A stretch of 64,000 nt of DNA. Origin: JANOYJ01 sp963792485 (GTDB lineage: Bacteria; Pseudomonadota; Alphaproteobacteria; Rhizobiales; Rhizobiaceae). Position 1 is the stretch's first letter. Every line of letters starts with the position of its first letter. A model generated the notes under the pieces. It was not told the origin of the DNA. It worked only from the letters and a program-made list of their open reading frames with translations, and ran no database searches. The stretch lies in NCBI GenBank assembly GCA_963792485.1, contig CAWBWL010000001.1:62001-126000 (forward strand). The letters run 5' to 3'. A program made the translations under genes and the position numbers. Positions 53,609-60,970 of the stretch are shown in pieces.

Positions 53609-54216
53609 TGCTTCTCAATGCCCCGGTGCGCGTCTGCGCCGAACAGTGATTTGACGCGTTCGTCGCGGCCGCAGGCATTGCGGTAGTAGGAATAGCGGGT
53701 GCTGCTCTTCTTGTAGAAATCCTGGTGATAATCTTCAGCGGGCCAGAACTCCGCCGCATCCAGAACGAGCGTCGCAACTTTCTGACCAAGTTTTGCACTG
53801 ATTTCCGCTTTGGTCTTTTCAGCCAGCGCCTTTTCCTCAGCATTCATGACAAAAATTGCGGGCGTGTAGCTCTCGCCCTTGTCGCAGAACTGGCCGGAGG
53901 CATCGGTCGGATCAGTCGAGTGCCAATACGCATCCAGCAGTTTGGCGTAATCGGTCTTGGTGGAATCATATTCGATCTTGACCACTTCCCGGTGCCCGCT
54001 CGTTTCTGACGTCACATCGGCATAGGTCGCATTTTTGACATGACCGCCAGTGTAGCCCGAAGTCGTTGACAGAACACCCGGCACATTGTCGAAATCCTTC
54101 TCAACGCACCAGAAGCAGCCGCCCGCAAAAATGGCGGTTTTGGTTTCGGCGAAAGATGGTGTGGCATAGAGCGGCATCGCAAGAACAAGAAGCCCGGCAA
54201 GTTTGGTCAGTCGCAT
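53605..54216 (-). CDS. msrA: Exported peptide-methionine (S)-S-oxide reductase
   Basis: A protein of 203 residues. The catalytic motif AIFAGGCFWCVEKDFD lies near residue 30, and YHQDFYKKSSTRYSYYRNAC near the C-terminus carries the likely resolving Cys. A signal peptide at residues 1-23 (LAGLLVLAMPLYATPSFA) indicates a periplasmic enzyme that repairs oxidised methionine in exported proteins, unlike the usual cytosolic MsrA. Convergent with ubiH. Confidence 0.95.
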   Translation of the reverse strand: MRLTKLAGLLVLAMPLYATPSFAETKTAIFAGGCFWCVEKDFDNVPGVLSTTSGYTGGHVKNATYADVTSETSGHREVVKIEYDSTKTDYAKLLDAYWHSTDPTDASGQFCDKGESYTPAIFVMNAEEKALAEKTKAEISAKLGQKVATLVLDAAEFWPAEDYHQDFYKKSSTRYSYYRNACGRDERVKSLFGADAHRGIEKH

Positions 54217-54320
54217 GAAAATCTCCTTTTCCCATCCATGCCGGATTCCGCCAAGCCATTCAAATCAATACAAAACACAGTCGCGTGAGGGGCGGTTCAT
54301 CGCCGCCCCTCAGCGTGATC

Positions 54321-55691
54321 TCACTGCCACTCAACTTTGCGCGTGGAGACCATGAGCACGGTCAAGAGCAGGAAGCCGGTGATTGCGCCGGCGAGCAGCG
54401 CCGTCTCTTCGAGGCGCAGCACCATGTAGAGAAGGCCGTAGAGAACCGCGAAACTTCCGAAGGCGGCAATCGTCCATCGGCGGCCCGGGAAAAGCGAGGC
54501 GACGAACCAGGAGATCACCGCGCCCGTCGCGCCGGAGGCGATGGCATAGGACAGGCCGAAGCCAACATGCTCGGCGAAGGCGAGCAGCAGCACGAAGAAC
54601 ATGATGATCATCAGGCCGGACATTGTGTATTGCACCAGGTGCATGCGCCCGCCCGACAAGAGCTCAATGGCAAACACGATCAGAAACGCCGCGCCGATGA
54701 AGATGACGCCATATTTCACCGCCCGCTCGACCAGCCGGTAGAAATCCACCGGCTGATAGAAACGCACGCCAAACACCGGATAGCTGAGGACCGAGGGCGT
54801 GTTCTGGTCGGCCAGCATGACCGGCGGGATGTTGCGGGCGAGTTCTGGAATGCTCCAGCTGGCTGAAAAGCCGTCAGGCTTGATGTCACGGGTCTTTGGC
54901 AGAAACGAGCCGGAAAAACTCGGATGCGGCCAGGTTGAGGTGATGGAAACATCCGTCTGCCGCGCAATTGGAACAAAGTTCAGCTCCTGTGACCCCTTGA
55001 AAGCAATCTCCATTTTGAACGGCAATGCGCCGCCCGCTGTTGCGAAGACCGGAGTCAAATCGATGGGCGTGCCAAAGCCTGCAAGGGAGCCGGTTCCGAA
55101 ACTGGCACCCGGCTCGATCTTGACCGCGCTGCTGCCGTTCAGATTGATCTTGACCGATTCAATGCCGTTTGGTTCGGACAGTCCGGTGATCAGCCGCGCG
55201 CGCGCCCAATCCACCGAGATGACGCGGCTTTGCAGATTGGTCAAATCCGGTGCGGCGAAACTGCCCTCGACGGTCATGTTGGTCTGGTAAACCGTCGCAT
55301 TGTGAATGCCGCGCGACAGCGTTTCGGTTTTCGCCTCAGCCTTCGCGCTGACCGTTTCCGGCACGATGATGAGATGGCGGTCCACCTGTTTTGTGCCGGA
55401 GCCTTCAGCGCCGGTGTTTTCCGCAACGACTGCCGGAACCACCAGGAGCGGTCCGGTCAATTGCTGCACGCCGCCCCATTGCTGGGCAATTTCCGTCGTG
55501 GACTGCCGGAACCGCGACTCGCGTTCCTGCACAAGGGCAAGGACCATGAAAAGCGGAATTGTCAGAAACAGCGCCAGCGCGCCGAGGAGAAAGAATTTGA
55601 GGCCGAGAAGCCTGCCCTTTGACAGGGCGAGCTGGGGTTTGGGTATCTGGAAATTTCCCGTGTTTGCGCCGGTGCCGCTTGTATCGCTCAT
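54321..55691 (-). CDS. creD: CreD-family inner membrane protein
   Basis: A protein of 456 residues. An N-terminal helix (LLGLKFFLLGALALFLTIPL, residues ~29-48) is followed by a ~280-residue periplasmic region with GVQQLTGPLLVVP and FSASWSIPELARNIP, then FGVRFYQPVDFYRLVERAVK and five or six C-terminal helices, exactly the CreD layout. In enterobacteria CreD expression depends on the CreBC two-component system; no such genes are nearby. ATG 55691 is taken as the start. Confidence 0.9.
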   Translation of the reverse strand: MSDTSGTGANTGNFQIPKPQLALSKGRLLGLKFFLLGALALFLTIPLFMVLALVQERESRFRQSTTEIAQQWGGVQQLTGPLLVVPAVVAENTGAEGSGTKQVDRHLIIVPETVSAKAEAKTETLSRGIHNATVYQTNMTVEGSFAAPDLTNLQSRVISVDWARARLITGLSEPNGIESVKINLNGSSAVKIEPGASFGTGSLAGFGTPIDLTPVFATAGGALPFKMEIAFKGSQELNFVPIARQTDVSITSTWPHPSFSGSFLPKTRDIKPDGFSASWSIPELARNIPPVMLADQNTPSVLSYPVFGVRFYQPVDFYRLVERAVKYGVIFIGAAFLIVFAIELLSGGRMHLVQYTMSGLMIIMFFVLLLAFAEHVGFGLSYAIASGATGAVISWFVASLFPGRRWTIAAFGSFAVLYGLLYMVLRLEETALLAGAITGFLLLTVLMVSTRKVEWQ

Positions 55692-55880
55692 GATCCATCC
55701 CTTCATTGAGCCGTGTCATCACGCGGCCATGATGGGGATGGATTTGGGTGGCAAATTGCTTGAATCACGATTTCATTTTGTCGAAACAATGCGTGAAGAA
55801 GCGTGTATTGCCGGGCATGACTTGAAAAAGCCCTGCTTTCGGCCAAATTGGCTCCGAACCCACACCCAAGGAGAGAAAAG

Positions 55881-56306
55881 ATGAAACGGCACGCAAACGC
55901 GATCTGGTCTGGTGATTTGAAATCCGGCAAGGGCAACATTACCGCCCAAAGCGGGGCGTTGTCGAACAATCCCTATTCCTTCAACTCCCGCTTTGAGGAC
56001 GAGAGCGGCAAGTCCGCGACCAATCCGGAGGAGCTGATCGCCGCCGCCCATGCCGGCTGCTTTGCCATGCAATTCTCGCACTTCCTCGCCGAAAACGGCA
56101 CGCCTGCCACCAAACTTGACGCGACAGCCCATGTTGAACTCGTTCCCGGAACCGGAATCACCGGCAGCGCGCTGGCCGTGATCGGAACCGTGCCGGGCAT
56201 TTCTGCAGACAAATTTTCCGAACTCGCCAATAAGGCCAAGGCCGAATGCCCGGTGTCGAAGGCGCTTGGGGCGATCAATGTGACGCTGGATGCGAGGCTC
56301 ACCTGA
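55881..56306 (+). CDS. osmC: OsmC/Ohr family peroxiredoxin-like protein
   Basis: A protein of 141 residues. The first peroxidatic Cys is in EELIAAAHAGCFAMQFSHFL (near residue 60) and the second in AKAECPVSKALGA (near residue 125), with a conserved Arg/Glu environment, as in OsmC, which reduces organic hydroperoxides. AAGGAGAG precedes ATG 55881. A GNAT gene begins 3 nt downstream, so the two are probably one operon. Confidence 0.92.
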   Translation: MKRHANAIWSGDLKSGKGNITAQSGALSNNPYSFNSRFEDESGKSATNPEELIAAAHAGCFAMQFSHFLAENGTPATKLDATAHVELVPGTGITGSALAVIGTVPGISADKFSELANKAKAECPVSKALGAINVTLDARLT

Positions 56307-56309
56307 TCA

Positions 56310-56819
56310 TTGACGATCCCCGTCATCACCACGGATCGGCTCGTCCTGCGCGCCTATGAGATGGCCGACTTCGAGCCGCTTGTGCGTTTTCATGCGAGCG
56401 CGCATGCGCAATATGCTGGCGGTTTGAAGGACCGTCAGGCGGTCTGGCGCGACTTTGCCACTGACATGGGGCAATGGCATCTGCTCGGCGTCGGCTCCCT
56501 CGCGGTAGTTTTGCGCGCGACGGGCGAATGCATCGGACAGGCGGGCCTCAATGCGCCGCCGGAGTATCCTGAGCGGGAATTGGGCTGGGTGCTTTGGGAA
56601 GGGTTTGAAGGCCATGGCTACGCCTTCGAGGCGGCATCAGCCATGCGCGTTTTCGCCTTTGAAACATTCGGCTGGACAACACTGGTCAGCTATATCGATC
56701 CGGACAATGCCCGCTCTATCCGTCTGGCGGAACGGCTCGGGGCAAAGCTGGACAAAGAGGCGGCGACGCCCAATGGCGACAACTGCCTGGTTTACCGGCA
56801 CAGCCCGAATTCGATTTGA
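56310..56819 (+). CDS. GNAT acetyltransferase, RimJ/RimL type
   Basis: A protein of 169 residues. TTDRLVLRAYEMADFEPLVR opens it and LGWVLWEGFEGHGYAFEAAS (acetyl-CoA loop region, residues ~90-109) and YIDPDNARSIRLAERLGAKL close it, matching the Acetyltransf_3 (RimJ/RimL) group, which acetylates protein N-termini or small molecules. TTG 56310 is the only upstream start candidate, three bases after the osmC stop. A hairpin terminator follows. Confidence 0.85.
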   Translation: MTIPVITTDRLVLRAYEMADFEPLVRFHASAHAQYAGGLKDRQAVWRDFATDMGQWHLLGVGSLAVVLRATGECIGQAGLNAPPEYPERELGWVLWEGFEGHGYAFEAASAMRVFAFETFGWTTLVSYIDPDNARSIRLAERLGAKLDKEAATPNGDNCLVYRHSPNSI

Positions 56820-56829
56820 TTTTCGCCCG

Positions 56830-56860
56830 AAAGAAAACCCCTCCGGAACATCCGGAGGGG
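56830..56860 (-). terminator. Terminator hairpin between the GNAT gene and the Ala-rich protein gene
   Basis: CCCCTCCGGA (56838-56847) and TCCGGAGGGG (56851-56860) form a perfect 10-bp stem with a three-base loop. On the minus strand it runs into TTTTCTTT, giving an intrinsic terminator for the leftward Ala-rich protein gene. On the plus strand it may also end the osmC-GNAT transcript. Confidence 0.85.
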
Positions 56861-56892
56861 TCATCTGTTTTCAGACTGCTCGTTCGCCGGGC

Positions 56893-57663
56893 TTAGTTGT
56901 TGGCGACAAACATTTTCAGATGCTTTTGCGCGGCGGCGTTCAGCGGACGCTTGCCGGACACCATGGCGACGATCTCGCCGGCCTTTGCCTTGGCTTTGTC
57001 AGCGGCTGCATCGGCGCGCAGAGCAGCGGCTTCTGCCTTTGCCTTGGCGGCATCAGCAGCGGCAAGCGCCTTTTGCGCACGCAGGCTGTTGGGGTTGCGC
57101 TCAGCCGCCTTTTCAGCAGCGGCCTGCGCCATTTCGGCGGCAGCGAGGCGTTTGTCAGCCTTTGCCTGGATCGCGAGGGCCGTTTCGACAAGCGCTGCCG
57201 ACTTGGCCTTGGCTATATTTGCAAATGCCGGGTTGATGACCTGGGCGCGTGAGGTGGTGATTTCATCGGCCTGAGGCTTCCGCTTGGCGACTTCAGACTT
57301 TGCCGATGCGTGATCGACGCCTTGCGAAGCGGCATTTCCGGCCCCTGCTGCAGAAGCGTCTGCGCCAGTCGAATTCGCGCCGCCTGAATTGGAGGCGCCA
57401 TTGCCAGCACCTGCATCGGATGCACCGGCGCCCGTTGAGTTTGCGCCGCCTGAATTGGAGGCCCCATTGCCAGCGCCTGCGCCGGATGCGCCCGCGCCAG
57501 TTGAGTTTGCGCCGCCTGAATTGGAGGCCCCATTGCCGCCACCTGCAGCCGAAGCCGATGCGCCGGTGTCGCGGCCGGCAGCTTTGGTTTCACCATGGCC
57601 CGACAGTGCCGGAGCGATGATGACACCAAAACCCAGAACAAGGGCGGCAGCGGAACTGAACAA
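56893..57663 (-). CDS. Secreted Ala/Gly-rich repeat and coiled-coil protein
   Basis: A protein of 256 residues. The hydrophobic N-terminus (AAALVLGFGVIIAPALSG) looks like a signal sequence. Residues 44-109 are three 22-residue repeats starting NGASNSGGANSTG. Residues ~150-240 are Ala/Lys/Glu-rich and likely coiled-coil. The frame as read begins at TTG 57663. A better ATG (57675, behind GAGGAAGAAG) is in frame but is separated by a TAA third codon, so a substitution error or a real start change is likely. Unknown function; surface or periplasmic structural role is possible. Confidence 0.6.
   Translation of the reverse strand: MFSSAAALVLGFGVIIAPALSGHGETKAAGRDTGASASAAGGGNGASNSGGANSTGAGASGAGAGNGASNSGGANSTGAGASDAGAGNGASNSGGANSTGADASAAGAGNAASQGVDHASAKSEVAKRKPQADEITTSRAQVINPAFANIAKAKSAALVETALAIQAKADKRLAAAEMAQAAAEKAAERNPNSLRAQKALAAADAAKAKAEAAALRADAAADKAKAKAGEIVAMVSGKRPLNAAAQKHLKMFVANN
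57337..57534 (-). repeat. 66-bp tandem repeat, three units
   Basis: Three in-frame 66-bp units encode 22 residues each in the Ala-rich protein. The identical phrase GAATTGGAGG recurs on the plus strand at 57386, 57452 and 57518, exactly 66 bases apart. Units differ in a few positions. Confidence 0.9.
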
Positions 57664-57892
57664 TTTTTATTGCATTTCTTCTTCCTCAAACGCGCCACCG
57701 ATTTGGTGGTCACCAATGGAAGGGTGACACATGTTTGGGGTGAATCAATCGAATTGGCTGGTCATATTCAACGCCAGATTTCAGGTTTGATGACAGCTTT
57801 ATTCAATCTGTTTTCATAGGCGCGCGGGATCGCACGCGGGCTGATGGTCCTGCGCCGCGTCATGTTCTCTTGTGTGTGCCCGGCTCCCGCCC

Positions 57893-58636
57893 CTACGAGG
57901 TATCCTGCTCCTTGCGCAATTCGCGCAGAAAATAGCAGCAGTCGCTCAGGACCCGGTCGACCTCATGGATCTGTTTCTTGCGATGGCCCAGCGGATAGCC
58001 GGGACGGATGGTCGAGATGCGCGAGCCGCGTTTGCGCGCGGTGAGTTTGCGGATTTCGAGTAACATCTTGCCGCGCCAGCGCACATAGCGCCGCGCCTGT
58101 TTGGGCAGCGTTGCCAGTGCGTGTTTGAACGCTGTAATGCGCCGGATGAGCCGCGCGGCGTTGATCGGGTCCTCGCCGGTGAGGGGAACGGGTTCGGGCG
58201 GAAAATACGGTGTTGACCAGCCCGGAACGCTGATGCGCGGGAACGAGGTGGGTCTGCCCTGGAACGGCTTGCGTCCGCCGGGCCGGGCGAAATGTTTGAG
58301 CGGCTCGATCAGATTGAACACCGGAATGCGCGCTGGCGTATCTGAAGCCGCATCCGAAGCGCGCTCCATCTTCTTCAGCTTCGCCGCCAGTTCCTTCGGG
58401 AACGGGCCGCTGGGCGTAACCTTCAGCACAATGCCGCGCGCGGCGATGATGATCAGCCGGCGCAGCGCCGCTTCCGCCGGGCGCAGCAGGATCAAGATAC
58501 GCCGGTAAATGCGCCGCGTCAGCACCGTCACCGGCACGCCCTTGTTGAGACCGGCCATGAAGAACATCTCTGTCATGACAAAGAACAAATCCCGCGACTG
58601 CCGCTCAATCACCCCTTTCCAGTCAATATCCGACAT
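57893..58636 (-). CDS. Duplicated alphaproteobacterial protein of unknown function, copy 2
   Basis: A protein of 247 residues nearly identical to the product of 22095-22850 (one Val-to-Ile change at YRR, one Asp-to-Gly change near RPGGRK, and a shorter Ala-Ser-Asp tract). Same start, MSDIDWKGVIERQSRDLFFV, and same end, EQDTS. Near-identity of both protein and leader implies recent duplication or gene conversion. A truncated relative lies just upstream at 58756. Function unknown. Confidence 0.75.
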   Translation of the reverse strand: MSDIDWKGVIERQSRDLFFVMTEMFFMAGLNKGVPVTVLTRRIYRRILILLRPAEAALRRLIIIAARGIVLKVTPSGPFPKELAAKLKKMERASDAASDTPARIPVFNLIEPLKHFARPGGRKPFQGRPTSFPRISVPGWSTPYFPPEPVPLTGEDPINAARLIRRITAFKHALATLPKQARRYVRWRGKMLLEIRKLTARKRGSRISTIRPGYPLGHRKKQIHEVDRVLSDCCYFLRELRKEQDTS

Positions 58637-58734
58637 ATCCCGCCCTTCCACACACGCGGCGGATTATGGGGCAGGATGAAAGGGGTGGGATAAGTATTTT
58701 TTCCGGGATTGATATTGCTCGGAAAATTCGTGTT
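57893..58734 (-). repeat. Dispersed duplication, copy 2
   Basis: Reverse complement of 21995-22850, covering ~100 bases of leader and the full gene. The main differences are a 12-bp in-frame length change near 58340-58350 and scattered substitutions in the leader. It ends exactly at the stop codon. Confidence 0.85.
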
Positions 58735-58755
58735 CTCATCCCACAGTTGGGCGGT

Positions 58756-59103
58756 TCAATGCTTGTGAAGCATGGCGCGAGGCGCCCCCCCTCTGCCTGT
58801 CTCTCCTTCACCTGTCTTGCTGCGCAAGACTGTGCTCTCCCCGCGGGGTCGAAGGAAAGGCGGAGCCGCTTTGCCCGGGCGGTGGACAAGGTTCATCATC
58901 TTCCTGGCGGCCATGATGATGAGCCGGCGCAGCGCCGATTCGGCCGGGCGCAGAATGGGGAAGATGGCGCGGTAAACCCGCCGCTCCAGTGTGGCAACCG
59001 GCTTTGCGTCCGCCATGCCGGCGAGCGAAAAGAGGTAGGCAGCGATCCGCAGCAGCAGACCGCGCTTATTCACCACAATCTCGTCCCACTCCCACACAGC
59101 CAT
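58756..59103 (-). pseudogene. Truncated, divergent member of the duplicated family
   Basis: A 115-codon frame. Residues ~6-68 (WDEIVVNKRGLLLRIAAYLF, then RRVYRAIFPILRPAESALRR and LIIMAARK) align with the N-terminal helical domain of the genes at 22095 and 57893. After residue ~70 the homology ends and the frame runs through a low-complexity GC-rich intergenic stretch (HRPGKAAPPFLRPRGE), so the Pro-rich and basic C-terminal domains are missing. More diverged than the two near-identical copies; probably the remnant of an older family member. Confidence 0.65.
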
Positions 59104-59489
59104 CGGCCTCCGCTTCCAAAACTGCGCGGATGAAAGGCATGGATTGGGAGGTGAGGGCAGAACATTTTCGGGGGTGTTGATCTTGTTGGTTTATTTCGTG
59201 TTTTGGAGATTTTCTTCCCCGCGCAAGCGACATCCAATACTGGTTTTCAGAAACGAGTCCCCGGATGGCGCGGCCTGACCGTCTGCGCGGCCAATGGAAG
59301 TCCAGGCTGACAATTCGCTGACAGACCCGTCAGCTTTCCGTCAGCGGCTCGTCAGCGGACCGATGTTATCAGGGCGCATCGTGCCGAGGGCTTGAGTTGA
59401 ATCCATGGAAGCCCGGACGATTTCAACCTCCGCAGCGGCCGTGCTCACGGTGAGGACGGCGGCGGACAGAAGGAATAAGGAGACTTGAC
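59104..59489. other. Long intergenic region upstream of the acidic repeat protein
   Basis: No gene seen over 386 bases. The notable content is the phased hexamer array at 59306-59356. An AT-rich patch (59180-59215) could hold the promoter of the leftward gene fragment. AAGGAG at 59477-59482 is the ribosome-binding site of the next gene. Confidence 0.6.
59306..59356. promoter_or_regulatory. Array of five phased GTCAGC/GCTGAC hexamers
   Basis: GCTGAC occurs at 59306 and 59317, and its complement GTCAGC at 59329, 59340 and 59351. Spacings are 11, 12, 11 and 11 bases, about one helical turn, and the array switches orientation in the middle. The three right-hand copies share CGTCAGC. This looks like a multi-site operator for a regulator such as an OmpR-type response regulator, 134-184 bases upstream of the acidic repeat protein start. 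Confidence 0.6.
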
Positions 59490-59981
59490 ATGGCTGATAC
59501 CGGGAAAATTATCAAACGCGGTTTGTTCGCATCAACAATCGCTGGAACCTTCGCCATTGCTGGCGGAGCTCTGGTGGCCGAGGCCGCGCCGATACAGATG
59601 CTCGAAAATACCGCGGACGCACAGATGACTTCCGGCACGGGACCGGCGGTAATCCTCGCATCGACCCATGCCGACGGGAATGAAGGCAATGAGGGCAACG
59701 AAGGAAACGAGAACAACAGCGGCGACGAAGGCAATGAGAGCAATGAGGGGAATGAGAGCAACAGCGGCGACGAGGGCAATGAGAGCAATCAGGGGAATGA
59801 GAGCGACAGCGGCGACGAGGGCAATGAGAGCAATGAGGGGAACGAAAGCAGCAGCGGTGACGAAGGTAACGAGGGCAATGAGAGCAACAGCTCCGGCAGC
59901 GAAGGCAGCGAAAGCTCCGGCAGCGGCAGCAGCGGCGGCGACAGCTCGGGCGGTGGCGAAGGCGGTGAAGGCGGCGAGTAA
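59490..59981 (+). CDS. Exported acidic EGNE-repeat protein
   Basis: A protein of 163 residues. Signal peptide at residues 1-33 (basic KIIKRG, hydrophobic core LFASTIAGTFAIAGGALVA, cleavage likely after AEA). The mature chain has a short ordered-looking segment, then about 100 residues of Gly, Asn, Glu and Ser with a 15-residue repeat of the type GDEGNESNEGNES and a final Ser/Gly tail. No Cys or Trp. Strong ribosome-binding site (AAGGAG). Such a chain would be disordered, highly acidic and suited to cation binding or modification. It is followed by hairpins and a 2OG oxygenase gene. Family unknown. Confidence 0.75.
   Translation: MADTGKIIKRGLFASTIAGTFAIAGGALVAEAAPIQMLENTADAQMTSGTGPAVILASTHADGNEGNEGNEGNENNSGDEGNESNEGNESNSGDEGNESNQGNESDSGDEGNESNEGNESSSGDEGNEGNESNSSGSEGSESSGSGSSGGDSSGGGEGGEGGE
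59715..59885 (+). repeat. 45-bp tandem repeat, about four units
   Basis: Units start at 59715, 59760, 59805 and 59850 (the last one incomplete), each beginning with an AACAGCGGCGACGA-like sequence. Codon-level drift between units is mostly synonymous or swaps among Asn, Ser, Asp and Gln, which preserves overall composition. Confidence 0.9.
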
Positions 59982-60006
59982 AGAGCCGCGCGTGGCCTGA
60001 GCCAAG

Positions 60007-60082
60007 AAGGCGGCTCCTGACCGCCTTCCCAAGCTGAGCCAAACCGGTCCGCTGCCGGGGAGCGCCTGCTCCCCGGCAGCGG
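60007..60082 (+). promoter_or_regulatory. Two strong hairpins between the repeat protein and the oxygenase
   Basis: AAGGCGG/CCGCCTT (60007-60013 with 60021-60027) is a 7-bp stem. CCGCTGCCGGGGAGC/GCTCCCCGGCAGCGG (60049-60063 with 60068-60082) is a perfect 15-bp stem with a four-base loop. Neither has a T-run. They could protect the upstream mRNA or cause partial termination, so that the upstream protein is made in excess over the enzyme. Confidence 0.7.
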
Positions 60083-60148
60083 CTCCAAACGCCCAGACAA
60101 GCCGCTCGAACGAAGCGGGCGGGCAATCATGAAAGGGGAAGTGAAAAC

Positions 60149-60766
60149 ATGAGCGCGCACATTGAGGTCACTGAAGAATATCTGTTCCCGTCGATGGTCT
60201 GGTATGCGGACCTCGCCGCTGCCCGGGAAATGAACACGCAGCTGACCGCCGGCATTTCGGACCTGCGCACCAAGGTCAAATCGATCAAGCGCTCCAATGA
60301 GCTCGGCTGGCACAGCCCGGTCAACATGCACAAGCGCGACCTGTTCAAGCCGCTGTGCGATTGCATTGACTCGATGGCCGCGACGGTCGCCGGTTCAATG
60401 AACATGCGCAAGGACCGCAAGCTCGTCATCGAGACGTTCTGGGTCAATATCAGTCCGAAATACGCCTACAACGCCCTGCACGAGCACCCGCAAAGCGTCC
60501 TGTCCGGCGTCTACTACGTGCAGGTTGACGACAAATCCGGCAGTCTGCGTTTCCGCGATCCGCGCGCCGCCAAGCGCATGAGCCCCTGGCCGGTCGCCGA
60601 GGACAAGAAATCCGACCAGAGGCATTGGGACCGGGTGAGCTACAAACCGATTCCCGGGCGGCTGATCATGTTTCCGAGCTGGCTGGAGCACGATGTCGAG
60701 GCGACGCTTTCCGACCAGGAGCGCATCTCGATCAGCTTCAACATGAACTTGCACAAAATCGGCTGA
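60149..60766 (+). CDS. Putative 2-oxoglutarate-Fe(II) oxygenase (TIGR02466-like)
   Basis: A protein of 205 residues. Starts around EEYLFPSMVWYADLAAAREM, then FWVNISPKYAYNALHEHPQS (metal His), SGVYYVQVDDKSGSLRFRDP and, at the C-terminus, FPSWLEHDVEATLSDQERIS with the second His and the 2OG-binding Arg, as in the 2OG-FeII_Oxy_5 family (TIGR02466). ATG 60149 has AGGGGAAG. Family members are uncharacterised but should hydroxylate a substrate. The adjacent exported repeat protein is a possible substrate, though the oxygenase itself has no signal peptide. Confidence 0.75.
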   Translation: MSAHIEVTEEYLFPSMVWYADLAAAREMNTQLTAGISDLRTKVKSIKRSNELGWHSPVNMHKRDLFKPLCDCIDSMAATVAGSMNMRKDRKLVIETFWVNISPKYAYNALHEHPQSVLSGVYYVQVDDKSGSLRFRDPRAAKRMSPWPVAEDKKSDQRHWDRVSYKPIPGRLIMFPSWLEHDVEATLSDQERISISFNMNLHKIG

Positions 60767-60970
60767 AAAATTTCTGAGGGAGTGCGGCGGAGCGCAGCCG
60801 CTGCGCCTCAAATGCTGTGAGCGGCTTGCCCACATCATCATTCCTGTTATGAGGTGCCGCGAAGCGGCGCGGGATCATCTCCGACCCCGGCGCTGCCCCT
60901 CAACCGGCCTTTGGCACCTCTCCCCGTGAGAAGCGGGAAGAGGTGCCAAGAGCACCAACAGGAAGTGCCT

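Noticed and set aside
21995..58734. Insertion sequence or transposon at the duplicated gene
   Set aside because: No transposase, terminal inverted repeats or target-site duplications; the repeat ends at the stop codon of an ordinary reading frame.
59715..59885. CRISPR-like regular repeats
   Set aside because: The 45-bp units are contiguous, in frame and without unique spacers; they are a coding tandem repeat.
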